Part shown: positions 1-7,509 of the stretch, piece by piece
How the letters are laid out: each line of letters starts with the position of its first letter
Position numbering within the stretch: position 1 is the stretch's first letter
Source of the DNA: JBEKYD01 sp052148435
GTDB lineage: Bacteria > Acidobacteriota > Terriglobia > Bryobacterales > Bryobacteraceae
Assembly: GCA_052148435.1 (NCBI GenBank)
Contig: JBKQIF010000049.1
Location: forward strand, 24,625 to 88,624
Direction: 5' to 3'
DNA: 64,000 bases
Notes under the pieces: generated by a model
What the model saw: only the letters and a program-made list of their open reading frames with translations
The model's database searches: none
Told to the model about the DNA's origin: nothing
Made by a program: the position numbers and the translations under genes

Positions 1-66
1 CTCCCCAGCATGGATTCGAACCTACGCTCCTTCCACTAACCCGCGATCGGCCTGCCGATGGGGTGG

Positions 67-204
67 TCAGGCTACGGCAATGAGGGGCTTCGACAGGCAA
101 CAGCGCTTGTATTTTTGGTCGCTGCCGCAGGGGCAGGGTTCGTTGCGGTCGGTCTTGGGGTCGGGGCGGCGATAGGGTTCTTGCGGTTGTGCATCTTTGT
201 GCAT
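67..204 (-). CDS. small SEC-C motif protein (45 aa)
   Basis: A 45-residue reading frame on the minus strand whose second half is a clear SEC-C zinc-binding motif: NEPCPCGS at residues 21-28 and KYKRCC at 31-36, giving the C-x-C-x8-C-C ligand set. SEC-C motifs normally sit at the C terminus of SecA or of uncharacterised proteins and bind a metal ion; here the motif is nearly the whole protein. The start is the ATG at 204 (MHKDAQ). The frame stays open upstream to the end of the acetyltransferase gene, and a very similar string reading MHKNAQ lies just upstream in another frame. It follows the GNAT gene at 297 on the same strand and may be co-transcribed. Function unknown. Confidence 0.6.
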   Translation of the reverse strand: MHKDAQPQEPYRRPDPKTDRNEPCPCGSDQKYKRCCLSKPLIAVA

Positions 205-296
205 GGTGTAGCGGGGTTGGGGGCAGTGCTTTGTGCATTTTTGTGCATGATCGATGGGCGGCGAAGCTTGGCAGGCCTGCGAGACGGTTGGCCGTC

Positions 297-1073
297 TCAG
301 GAAGCGTAAACCGAGATGCGGGTGACGGTACGGTAGCCCATTCGCCGATAAAGGCGGAGGCCGGCGGGGGTGGATTGCAGGATGCTGCGTTCCATGCCGA
401 GGTCGCGGTTGGCCTCATTTAGGGCGAAGCGCATGACGGCTTCGCCGTAGCCTCGGCGTTGGTGGCCGGGGAGGGTGGCGACGTTGTAGACGCCGAGGGC
501 ATCGCCACCGGCCACGATGGCCGCGGTGGAGACGGCTTCGCCATCCACGTAACCGTTGTAGGCGCGAAACCGCTCCCACACGCCGGCGCCGTCGAAGACC
601 TCGCGAAACCAGTGGATGGGTACGTGAAAACACACCGATCCAACGAAGCAGAACCCGTCGCGCTCGGCGGGGCTCGAGACGCGATGCACCTCGATCTCGG
701 GCAGCGGGCCGTGGGGAGGCAAAACGCGTTCGGCGACCATGCCGGGCAAGTCCACCGAATGGCGAAGGCCCTGGCGCTCGAACACCTGCCGGCACTTGCG
801 CTGGGCGCGCCAACCCAGCAAGTCTTCGCAAACCCAATAGGCCCAGGAGAGCCCGCGCGCCTCGAAATGCACCGAGGGAAGAACCACGCGACGGGCGAGT
901 TCGACGTCGCTTTCCACGGGCGCCGAGAGGAAGGCCGCGTTGAACATCTGAAAAGTGGTGCCGGCCGAAGCCAGGCTGACCCCCGGCAATTCGCGCAACT
1001 CGCCCGCGGAGCGGCTGGCGGCGACGATGCGGAAGGACTCGCGAAGGTTGACCGCGACGTTTTCAAATGTCAC
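297..1073 (-). CDS. GNAT-family N-acetyltransferase
   Basis: A 258-residue protein with a C-terminal GNAT fold. Acetyl-CoA-binding motif A is visible as ATLPGHQRRGYGEAVMRFAL, followed by the usual GLRLYRRMGYR segment near the C terminus. The N-terminal part is family-variable and gives no substrate. The GTG at 1071-1073 is chosen as start because the open frame continues upstream over the start of the divergent Rpn-type gene, where homology to the family is not expected; no strong ribosome-binding site is visible, so the start is uncertain. The gene is divergent from the Rpn/DUF4351 gene beginning at 1146, with a spacer of about 70 bp. It probably acetylates a small molecule or protein. Confidence 0.8.
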   Translation of the reverse strand: MTFENVAVNLRESFRIVAASRSAGELRELPGVSLASAGTTFQMFNAAFLSAPVESDVELARRVVLPSVHFEARGLSWAYWVCEDLLGWRAQRKCRQVFERQGLRHSVDLPGMVAERVLPPHGPLPEIEVHRVSSPAERDGFCFVGSVCFHVPIHWFREVFDGAGVWERFRAYNGYVDGEAVSTAAIVAGGDALGVYNVATLPGHQRRGYGEAVMRFALNEANRDLGMERSILQSTPAGLRLYRRMGYRTVTRISVYAS

Positions 1074-1145
1074 CGTATTCAGTATCGCGCAGACGGCCGG
1101 GAGGGCTGCGGCATCAGGTGAAACACGCCACAATGGAATGGATTC

Positions 1146-1820
1146 ATGCAGGAATACGACATAGCCTTGAAGCTGCTGTTGCGAGGGTCGGCCAAGCTCA
1201 CGATGCGCGAGCTGACCTGCACCACGGTGGAAACGTGGCTGGATGTCGAAATGCCCAAAGTGCAGAATTCCAGGGTGGACCTCCTCGGTGAGACCCACGA
1301 GGCCAGCCTGGTCCACCTGGAGTTGCAGAGCGGAAACGATGCCACCATGGCGCTACGGATGGCCGAATACTGCCTCTCGATATTCAGGGTCTGCGGAAGA
1401 TTCCCGCGCCAGGTGCTGCTCTACGTGGGCGAAGCGCCGCTGCGAATGGAAAGCGAGCTGCGCGGACCGGATTTATGGTTCCGATACCGCACTATCGACA
1501 TTCGCGACCTGGACGGCGAGCGGCTGCTCGAAAGCGAGGAAGCCGGGGATAATGTAATTGCGATCCTGACACGATTGCGGGACCATAAAGATGCGGTCCG
1601 GAGGATTGTGGAGAGGATCGCCGGTTTAGTAACGGCCCACCGGGAGACAGCGCTGGGCCAGTTGCTGATCCTGGCCGGATTGAGGCACTTGGAAGAAGCC
1701 GTATGTCACTTAAGGCATAAAGTGGCCGCGCGTAAAACCATAACCCGGCCGGCGCTTCGGCAGAACCCGTGCAATCTCAACGGCGCGATTCCCTCCCAGA
1801 CGCTCAGTTCTGAAGCATAA
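1146..1820 (+). pseudogene. Rpn/DUF4351-family PD-(D/E)XK protein, 5' part, interrupted by transposon
   Basis: Codons 1-186 (to 1703) are the N-terminal nuclease-like domain of an Rpn-type PD-(D/E)XK protein; the segment RVDLLGE followed by VHLELQS carries the D...ExQ active-site pattern. After codon 186 the frame enters transposon end DNA and reads 38 foreign residues before stopping at 1820. The native C-terminal half lies at 11786-12076. Joining 1703 to 11786 keeps the frame, giving EEAV then EEEARKMPILND and an intact protein of about 282 residues. Rpn relatives are DNA-cleaving, transposase-like proteins that promote recombination. The truncated product keeps its putative active site but loses the coiled C-terminal region. 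Confidence 0.9.
1699..1703. repeat. 5-bp target-site duplication, left copy
   Basis: CCGTA immediately precedes the left transposon end TGTCACTT. The same five bases follow the right end at 11781-11785. Five-base duplications are the hallmark of Tn7/Mu-like DDE transposition. Confidence 0.93.
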
Positions 1821-1860
1821 AGTGGCCACGAGTACGGAATGGAAGCATAAAGTAGCCGCG
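1704..1860. repeat. left transposon end with TnsB-site-like repeats
   Basis: Three copies of a 16-base repeat lie here in direct orientation: GCATAAAGTGGCCGCG at 1715-1730, GCATAAAGTGGCCACG at 1815-1830 and GCATAAAGTAGCCGCG at 1845-1860. A second motif, ACCATAAC, occurs at 1737-1744. Arrays of short repeats next to the terminus are typical TnsB binding sites in Tn7-like elements; that role is inferred here. Confidence 0.75.
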
Positions 1861-1954
1861 GGGTCCATGTTGGGCACTGGGATCTGGCGCCTCCTATTCC
1901 TCCCGGATTTTGGGCTCAGCATTGCCAGGGGCGAAGTCGGGCGGACCGCCTTGA

Positions 1955-1983
1955 TTGAGTAAAGTTCAAGAAAGTTGTAGTAT
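1955..1983 (+). promoter_or_regulatory. candidate promoter of abiEi (leaderless?)
   Basis: TTGAGT at 1955-1960 and TAGTAT at 1978-1983 are separated by 17 bp and resemble a sigma70 promoter. The abiEi ATG starts at 1990, only seven bases after the -10 box, and no ribosome-binding site is visible, so the transcript may be leaderless. Confidence 0.45.
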
Positions 1984-1989
1984 TGTGTT

Positions 1990-2601
1990 ATGGCCCAGTC
2001 TCATCGCGAAGCGTCCCGGCGGCTCTTCGAGATCGCCGAGCAGCAGCAGGGCTTCTTCACCACGAAGCAGGCCAAGGCGGCTGGATTTGCCGAAAACACT
2101 CATCCCTACCACGTCCAGGTCGGGAATTGGACCCGTGAACATCGTGGTATCTATCATCTCGCTCTGTTTCCGACGACTGATCGGCCCGAACTCGTACTTT
2201 GGGCGCTGTGGTCCCGGAATCGGAACCAGGAAGTCGAGGGTGTATACAGCCACCATACGGCGCTCAGCCTTTATGATCTGTCAGATCTGAATCCTGCGAA
2301 GCTCCACATGACCGTTCCGACGGACTTCCGGCGCAGTAGCGAGATTCCGGGCATCCTAGTACTCCATTATGCCGACCTGCCCGAGAGTGACGTACAGACC
2401 GCACAAGGCTTCAAGTTCACGCGCCCTCTGCGGGCGGTTCTCGACCTGATCGAGGCCGGAACCGTTGAGCGGACCTTCATCCGCCAAGCGCTGAGGCAGG
2501 CTGTTGACCGTGGTCTGATCACTCGCCAACAGATTCGCAACACGCGAATGACCGGACCTACGCGTAAGTTTGTAGAGGAAGTGCTGCGGCGGGCTGCATA
2601 A
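1990..2601 (+). CDS. abiEi: AbiEi-type antitoxin / transcriptional regulator
   Basis: A 203-residue protein with the AbiEi layout. The N-terminal winged-helix segment is FFTTKQAKAAGF at about residues 22-33, and the C-terminal domain contains the FKFTRPLRAVLDLIEAG stretch. AbiEi proteins are the antitoxins of type IV toxin-antitoxin pairs; they bind inverted repeats in their own promoter and counteract the AbiEii nucleotidyltransferase. The stop codon overlaps the abiEii start (TAATG at 2599-2603), so the two are translationally coupled. The gene is the first cargo gene next to the left transposon end and probably stabilises the element or gives abortive phage defence. No ribosome-binding site is seen before the ATG. 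Confidence 0.85.
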   Translation: MAQSHREASRRLFEIAEQQQGFFTTKQAKAAGFAENTHPYHVQVGNWTREHRGIYHLALFPTTDRPELVLWALWSRNRNQEVEGVYSHHTALSLYDLSDLNPAKLHMTVPTDFRRSSEIPGILVLHYADLPESDVQTAQGFKFTRPLRAVLDLIEAGTVERTFIRQALRQAVDRGLITRQQIRNTRMTGPTRKFVEEVLRRAA

Positions 2602-3479
2602 TGCCGTCATCCAGAACATATGTAACGGCGGGAGCGTTCCGAAGGGCTCTGGAAGAACGACTGAAGAGGGCATCTTTGACTGATCAGATCGACCCCAACC
2701 GCCTCCGGCGACAGGTGTCATTTGACCGCCTGCTGGCAAGGCTGTTCCGGGAAGAACCAGCGCCGTGGGTTCTGAAGGGCGGCTATGCGTTGGAACTGCG
2801 CTTCAAAGCGGCTCGATCAACGTTGGACATTGACCTGACGGTGCAGAGAGTGGAAACAACGGCGGCGGGTGGTGACACGAACCAAGTTATCCGGGCAATG
2901 CTGCAGAGTGCGGCCGATCTCTCTCTCGGTGACTGGTTCGAGTTTACGGTCGGGCCGGCGTCGATGGATTTGACCGCCGCGCCGTATGGCGGCGCCCGTT
3001 ACCCCGTCGAGGCTCGGATGGACGAACGGACCTTCGCCCGATTCCATCTGGACGCCGGGATTGGCGATGTGGTTATGCGCCCCCTGGAAACGATCGTGTG
3101 CCGGGACTGGCTGGGATTCGCCGGCATCGAGTCGTCGCGTGTCCTGATGATCGCTCGCGAACAGCAGTTCGCCGAGAAGATTCATGTCTACACGCTCCCG
3201 CGGAACGCGGCGAACAGCAGGGTGAAGGACTTGGTGGACCTGGCTCTTCTGATCGGATTAGGCGAGTTGGATAAGCGTCGCATTCTGGAAGCTCTACGTC
3301 TGACCTTTGAGAGAAGACGGACACACGATTTGGCGAGTTTGGTTCCACCGCCAGCAGATTGGCAGATCCCGTTTCAAGCCCTAGCCGAGGAATGCGGGCT
3401 CCCGACAGATGTCACCGCGGTGTTTGCGAGGGTTCGGGAGTTCGTCGAAGAGGTGCTGGCACAGCGCACAGAGAGGTGA
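2601..3479 (+). CDS. abiEii: AbiEii-type nucleotidyltransferase toxin
   Basis: A 292-residue member of the AbiEii/MenT nucleotidyltransferase family. The signature KGGYALELRF begins at residue 59, and the metal-binding acidic pair is in STLDIDL (Asp76 and Asp78). The remainder is the helical part typical of the family. Characterised relatives transfer nucleotides to RNA, including tRNA acceptor ends, and stop growth until neutralised by the cognate AbiEi protein. The start codon overlaps the abiEi stop and the primase-helicase gene starts eight bases after this gene's stop, so abiEi, abiEii and the primase-helicase look like one operon. Target specificity cannot be read from the sequence. Confidence 0.87.
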   Translation: MPSSRTYVTAGAFRRALEERLKRASLTDQIDPNRLRRQVSFDRLLARLFREEPAPWVLKGGYALELRFKAARSTLDIDLTVQRVETTAAGGDTNQVIRAMLQSAADLSLGDWFEFTVGPASMDLTAAPYGGARYPVEARMDERTFARFHLDAGIGDVVMRPLETIVCRDWLGFAGIESSRVLMIAREQQFAEKIHVYTLPRNAANSRVKDLVDLALLIGLGELDKRRILEALRLTFERRRTHDLASLVPPPADWQIPFQALAEECGLPTDVTAVFARVREFVEEVLAQRTER

Positions 3480-3486
3480 ACACGGT

Positions 3487-5964
3487 ATGGCCGAGAACGA
3501 TTCAGACTCTCTTCCATTCGAACCTCCAGAGCAGGAAAATATCCGTCTCCGCGAGGAGAATGCTCGCCTGCGGCGGCTTCTGGCAGTTCACAGCATCCCG
3601 ATTCCGCAACTTCCGGCAGAGAATCCACCTCCAACCAAAACCGCCACGGCGTCGCCACCGGTGGACAAGGAGGAGCGCGCCAGACGGAGGATCGCGCTGT
3701 TTCGAAGCCTGTTTCGCGGGAGAGAAGATTCGTACGCTCGACGATGGGAGAATGCTGATGGCCGGCACGGATATATGCCGGCGGTCGTAAAGGACTGGAA
3801 GGCCATCAACAAGAGCCGCCCGGAAGATCGAAAGAAAGTCGACCAGAAGACCCGGAAGTTCCTTCCCCTCACCGACGCCGTCATCGAGGATCATCTTTTG
3901 GGCAAGGAAACCATCGGCGTGTACGCGCTCCTGCCAGATGAAACGTGCTGGTTTCTTGCTGCAGACTTCGACAAGACGACTTGGGAGTACGACTCCCTGG
4001 CTTTCCTGGAGACGTGTCGGGAATTGAACGTGCCCGCCGCCTTGGAACGTTCTCGTTCGGGAAAGGGCGGCCACATTTGGATCTTCTTTGAGCGTGCGCT
4101 GCCGGCGATCATCGCACGCAAACTCGGCTGTGTACTGCTCACGAGAACCATGGAGCGCAGGCATCAGGTCGGTCTTGATTCCTACGATCGCTTCTTCCCC
4201 AATCAGGACACTATGCCCAAGGGAGGCCTCGGGAACCTGATTGCACTGCCGTTACAGCGGGCGCCGCGCAAGCAGGACAACAGCGTATTCATTGACCACG
4301 ACTTCCGCCAGCACCCGGACCAGTGGCAGTTCCTTTCGACAATCCAACGAATGCCGGTCGACGCCGCGGAGGGGATCGTCGCAGAAGCTCAACGTAAAGG
4401 CGACCTGATCGGCGTCAGGATGAGCATCACCGACGATGAGGAGGCACAAGACCCCTGGACTTTGCCCCCTTCCCGCAAACGGAAGGAGCGGCTGATCGAA
4501 GGACCGCTGCCAAGGACCGTTCAGATTGTCCGCGCGAATCTTGTTTACGTGGAAAGTAAGGGTCTACCGCCAGCTATGCTGAACCGACTTCTCCGGCTGG
4601 CCGCCTTTCAGAACCCGGAGTTCTACAAGGCCCAGGCCATGCGGCTCTCGACGTACGACAAGCCGCGCGTGATCGCATGCGGCACGGAATTTGCCCAACA
4701 TATTGCAGTGCCGCGCGGATGTCTGACAGAGACCTTGGCTCTTCTCGAAGCGCACAAGATCCGGCCCGAAGTTCGGGACGAACGGAACGCGGGTACGGTG
4801 ATTGAAGCGGAGTTCCAAGGGCAGCTTCGGCCGTTTCAGGAAGAAGCCGTCACGAAGATCACCGCTCACGACGACGGTATTCTCTGCGCGCCGACGGCGT
4901 TCGGGAAAACCGCCGTGGCGGCGTGGCTGATCGCCAAGCGCAAGGTTAACACTCTGGTCGTGGTTCATCGGCAGCAGTTGCTCGATCAGTGGCAGGAGCG
5001 CCTTGGGATGTTTTTGGATCTGCCCGCCAAATCGATCGGGCATATTGGCGGCGGGAAAGTCGACCGGACGGGGTGCGTCGATGTCGCCGTCATCCAAAGC
5101 CTGTACCGAAAGGACGAAGTGAAGGACTTTGTCGCTGAGTACGGCCAGGTGATTGTTGATGAGTGCCACCACATATCCGCCTTCACCTTCGAACAGGTGA
5201 TGAGGCAGGTGAAGGCCAAATATGTAGTCGGTTTGACTGCCACGCCGACGCGAAAAGACGGGCACCATCCGATTATTTACATGCAGTGTGGCCCGGTGCG
5301 GTTTAGCATGAGCGCCCGGACAATGACCGAAACGACGCCCTTCGAGCACAAGGTGACTCCCCGGCATACGGAGTTCCGGATGGCGGCCGACCTCAACGAT
5401 GTCACCATTCAGGATATTTACGCAGCGCTCGTGAATGATGTTCCGCGTAACGAGATGATCGCCAATGACATCGTGCGCGCCGTGGAATCTGCGCGTTGCC
5501 CGCTGCTCCTGACTGGCCGGACGGAGCATCTTCAGTATTTCGCCGCCAAGCTCGCAGGCGTTGCCAAGCACGTCTTCGTCTTGAAGGGCGGTATGGGGAA
5601 AAAGCAGCGTAGGGAGACAGCGGCAGCCTTGGCGGCGGTGCCGGAGAATGAATCGCGGGTGATTCTGGCGACGGGAAGCTACATCGGAGAAGGGTTTGAC
5701 GACGCGCGTCTGGACACACTATTCCTGGCGATGCCAATCTCCTGGAAGGGCACGTTGCAACAGTATGTGGGCCGATTGCATCGTCTGCACGATAACAAGC
5801 GATTTGTGCAGGTCTACGATTACGTGGACAACTACGTCCTGATGCTGGCCAGGATGTACGAGCGTAGGCTGAAGGGCTACAGCACGATCGGATACGTCGT
5901 CGAGCAAGAGACCTCTCCGCCCGATTCTCCGGCGCCTTCGAACGGTAGAGTGGGGACCCCATAG
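3487..5964 (+). CDS. TOTE-type archaeo-eukaryotic primase fused to SF2 helicase
   Basis: An 825-residue fusion. Residues about 15-35 form a short charged coiled coil (ENIRLREENARLRRLL). Residues about 85-300 are an archaeo-eukaryotic primase-like domain of the TOTE conflict-system type, with DFD at 160-162 and GGHIWIFFE around His196. The C-terminal half is a superfamily 2 helicase: Walker A APTAFGKTA near 468-476, DECHH at 558-562, and a motif VI-like QQYVGRLHR near 761-769. TOTE systems are proposed defence systems of mobile elements that act on invading nucleic acid. The ATG at 3487 is preceded by GAGAGGTGA at a good distance and follows abiEii by seven bases. The primase active site looks intact. 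Confidence 0.85.
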   Translation: MAENDSDSLPFEPPEQENIRLREENARLRRLLAVHSIPIPQLPAENPPPTKTATASPPVDKEERARRRIALFRSLFRGREDSYARRWENADGRHGYMPAVVKDWKAINKSRPEDRKKVDQKTRKFLPLTDAVIEDHLLGKETIGVYALLPDETCWFLAADFDKTTWEYDSLAFLETCRELNVPAALERSRSGKGGHIWIFFERALPAIIARKLGCVLLTRTMERRHQVGLDSYDRFFPNQDTMPKGGLGNLIALPLQRAPRKQDNSVFIDHDFRQHPDQWQFLSTIQRMPVDAAEGIVAEAQRKGDLIGVRMSITDDEEAQDPWTLPPSRKRKERLIEGPLPRTVQIVRANLVYVESKGLPPAMLNRLLRLAAFQNPEFYKAQAMRLSTYDKPRVIACGTEFAQHIAVPRGCLTETLALLEAHKIRPEVRDERNAGTVIEAEFQGQLRPFQEEAVTKITAHDDGILCAPTAFGKTAVAAWLIAKRKVNTLVVVHRQQLLDQWQERLGMFLDLPAKSIGHIGGGKVDRTGCVDVAVIQSLYRKDEVKDFVAEYGQVIVDECHHISAFTFEQVMRQVKAKYVVGLTATPTRKDGHHPIIYMQCGPVRFSMSARTMTETTPFEHKVTPRHTEFRMAADLNDVTIQDIYAALVNDVPRNEMIANDIVRAVESARCPLLLTGRTEHLQYFAAKLAGVAKHVFVLKGGMGKKQRRETAAALAAVPENESRVILATGSYIGEGFDDARLDTLFLAMPISWKGTLQQYVGRLHRLHDNKRFVQVYDYVDNYVLMLARMYERRLKGYSTIGYVVEQETSPPDSPAPSNGRVGTP

Positions 5965-5976
5965 AAGAGAAACGGC

Positions 5977-6339
5977 ATGAGTACAAAGCGAAAAACAGGA
6001 AAAGGCGCGGGCCAACCGCTTCGACGGAGCAAGGCGCGGCTCGACGAACTGGTCGAGGAAGCCCTGGTGGATGCCTACGGTGAGTCGGAACAAGTGACCG
6101 CCTTCTATACGATGATGGAGAACGACCTTCGATTGCCTTTCGAGACGGAGATTCTCGGGATGACCGTGATTGTCGAAGGGATCGACATCACAGAAGACGA
6201 CCAACTCGTCGCGGTGTGCAGGAAAGGTAAGACCAAGCAACGGATCTTGCTCTCGGAACTGCCATTGCCTTCGCCGCTTCCGGAAGGTGCCGAGTGGATC
6301 GTTGCGTATCGATACTGGCGAACCGGCAAAATTGGATGA
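5977..6339 (+). CDS. CcbP-like small acidic protein
   Basis: A 120-residue protein resembling the Calci_bind_CcbP family. Visible family features are LVEEALVDAYGE near residue 25, LPFETEILG near 53, and the acidic, proline-rich end LPLPSPLPEGAEW near 96. The founding member, from cyanobacteria, binds calcium through acidic residues, but many relatives in mobile DNA have no assigned role, so calcium binding here is only family inference. The ATG is preceded by AGAAGAG and lies 12 bp after the primase-helicase stop, which makes it the probable last gene of the abiE and TOTE operon. Confidence 0.65.
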   Translation: MSTKRKTGKGAGQPLRRSKARLDELVEEALVDAYGESEQVTAFYTMMENDLRLPFETEILGMTVIVEGIDITEDDQLVAVCRKGKTKQRILLSELPLPSPLPEGAEWIVAYRYWRTGKIG

Positions 6340-6493
6340 GCACGAGGACGGGGAAACGCGTGCCGGCTCTACGAGCGCGAATCAGACCATAAATCGCAGC
6401 GCTACCGTCGATCAACGCCAAGTTCAGACAGCCGCCTGCATCCCGCGCCCGGCCCCAAAGGACGATATGCCGTACGCCGCCAAAACAAATTGC

Positions 6494-6522
6494 TTGAAAA
6501 TTGTACTGTATACATGTATAGT
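6494..6522 (+). promoter_or_regulatory. promoter with 12-bp palindrome before DUF6788-like gene
   Basis: TTGAAA (6494-6499) and TATAGT (6517-6522) are separated by exactly 17 bp, a near-consensus sigma70 promoter. The perfect palindrome TATACATGTATA at 6509-6520 overlaps the spacer and the -10 box, so a dimeric repressor could occlude it. The surrounding DNA is much richer in A and T than its neighbours. Confidence 0.55.
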
Positions 6523-6533
6523 TTCACATATAC

Positions 6534-6866
6534 ATGAGGAAAGCGGAATCTCCCGCGGATGTCCAGCGCTGGTTCGACGGAGTCATCCGCGAACTCTGGC
6601 CGGTTGCCGTCGGGTCGTTGTCTTTGCGAAAGGGACCCTGTATCCGCCCGAATTGCCCCGCGTGCGCTTCTGGGGAGGGACACAGCAGTTATGCGCTATA
6701 CGGGCGGCAAGGTGCTCGACGGTTCTCCATCTACGTGCCCGAGCGGTTGGTGCCAGAGGTGCGGGCGGCGATCCAGAATGGCCGCGAGTTGCAGGAATTG
6801 GTGAACGAAGCTGGGGTGCGCTACGTAAACGCGCTCAAACGACAGGATTCGAAACAGGACCAGTGA
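6534..6866 (+). CDS. DUF6788-like small protein with cysteine motif
   Basis: A 110-residue protein of a family common in mobile DNA (resembles DUF6788). The core is a cysteine motif, GPCIRPNCPACASGEGH at residues 34-50, followed by YALYGRQGARRFSIYVP, which suggests a small zinc-binding domain and a beta hairpin. The family's function is not known. The ATG lies 12 bases after the -10 box of a strong-looking promoter and has no ribosome-binding site, so translation may be leaderless. It sits directly upstream of the transposase genes and may be a regulator of the module; that is a guess from position. Confidence 0.65.
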   Translation: MRKAESPADVQRWFDGVIRELWPVAVGSLSLRKGPCIRPNCPACASGEGHSSYALYGRQGARRFSIYVPERLVPEVRAAIQNGRELQELVNEAGVRYVNALKRQDSKQDQ

Positions 6867-6903
6867 GAAGCTCTCCTCGAGGGCGGGCTCGATTTGGAAG
6901 TTT

Positions 6904-7335
6904 ATGCTCAATCCAAGCGAGTTGAAGACCTTGTGTTGCCGGCTGAATCTCAACAAGCCGGCACGGAAACTGATCGACCAGATCCGGTCTTCGGGCCCGG
7001 CGCGCCGCGTGGGTGGTGGGCGCTCCAATGTGAGCGGCCTTTACCCAAGCCGAAAGATGGGCATGACCATCCAGTTTGAAAGTCACCGTGTCGAATTGGC
7101 GGCGATCTACGCGATGGAGCACGACCCGCTCACGTTGGAGTTCTACGACCAGCCGCCCTCGATCGTGCTCGATTACAACAGCGCAAAAGGGAAGCGTTTA
7201 GCCGTGCGTCACACGCCGGACTTTTTTGTCCTCCGCCAGGACTTCGCCGGCTGGGAGGAATGGAAGACGGAAGAAGATCTCAACCGCCTCACCGAGCACA
7301 ATCCGAACCGCTATTGCCAGGAAGCTGGTTCGTGA
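6904..7335 (+). CDS. tnsA: TnsA endonuclease domain, ends at in-frame TGA
   Basis: A 143-residue frame holding the catalytic domain of a TnsA-type PD-(D/E)XK endonuclease. Active-site candidates are Glu59 or Glu64 (FESHRVELAA), Asp106 (HTPDFFV) and Glu119-x-Lys121 (GWEEWK). TnsA cuts the 5' ends of the transposon during cut-and-paste excision. The frame stops at TGA 7333-7335, but family-like sequence continues in the same frame directly after it: HCPPGEHYATEFGLSQ, then the TnsA C-terminal domain, then TnsB. The TGA falls where a tryptophan (TGG) would fit. Either TnsA is truncated by a nonsense mutation, or the stop is read through. GGAAG lies just upstream of the ATG. Confidence 0.8.
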   Translation: MLNPSELKTLCCRLNLNKPARKLIDQIRSSGPARRVGGGRSNVSGLYPSRKMGMTIQFESHRVELAAIYAMEHDPLTLEFYDQPPSIVLDYNSAKGKRLAVRHTPDFFVLRQDFAGWEEWKTEEDLNRLTEHNPNRYCQEAGS

Positions 7336-7509
7336 CATTGCCCTCCCGGAGAGCATTACGCGACCGAGTTCGGCCTCTCCCAGGTCCGCTGCGCCAACGA
7401 GATCCACTGGCGGCTGCAGCGCAACATCCTGTTCCTTCACGACTACCTGAATGCAGATCCGCAGGCCATTGGCGGCGCAGCGCGGGAACGAATCCTCAGT
7501 TGTGTTCGG

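Noticed and set aside
1..40. tRNA-like T-arm (minus strand GGTTCGAATCC) at the left edge
   Set aside because: The stem bases around the loop do not pair well and the rest of the gene is outside the window, so no tRNA can be called.
58..309. 83-residue plus-strand frame rich in Gly and Ala
   Set aside because: It is the opposite strand of the SEC-C gene and neighbouring DNA, with no family.
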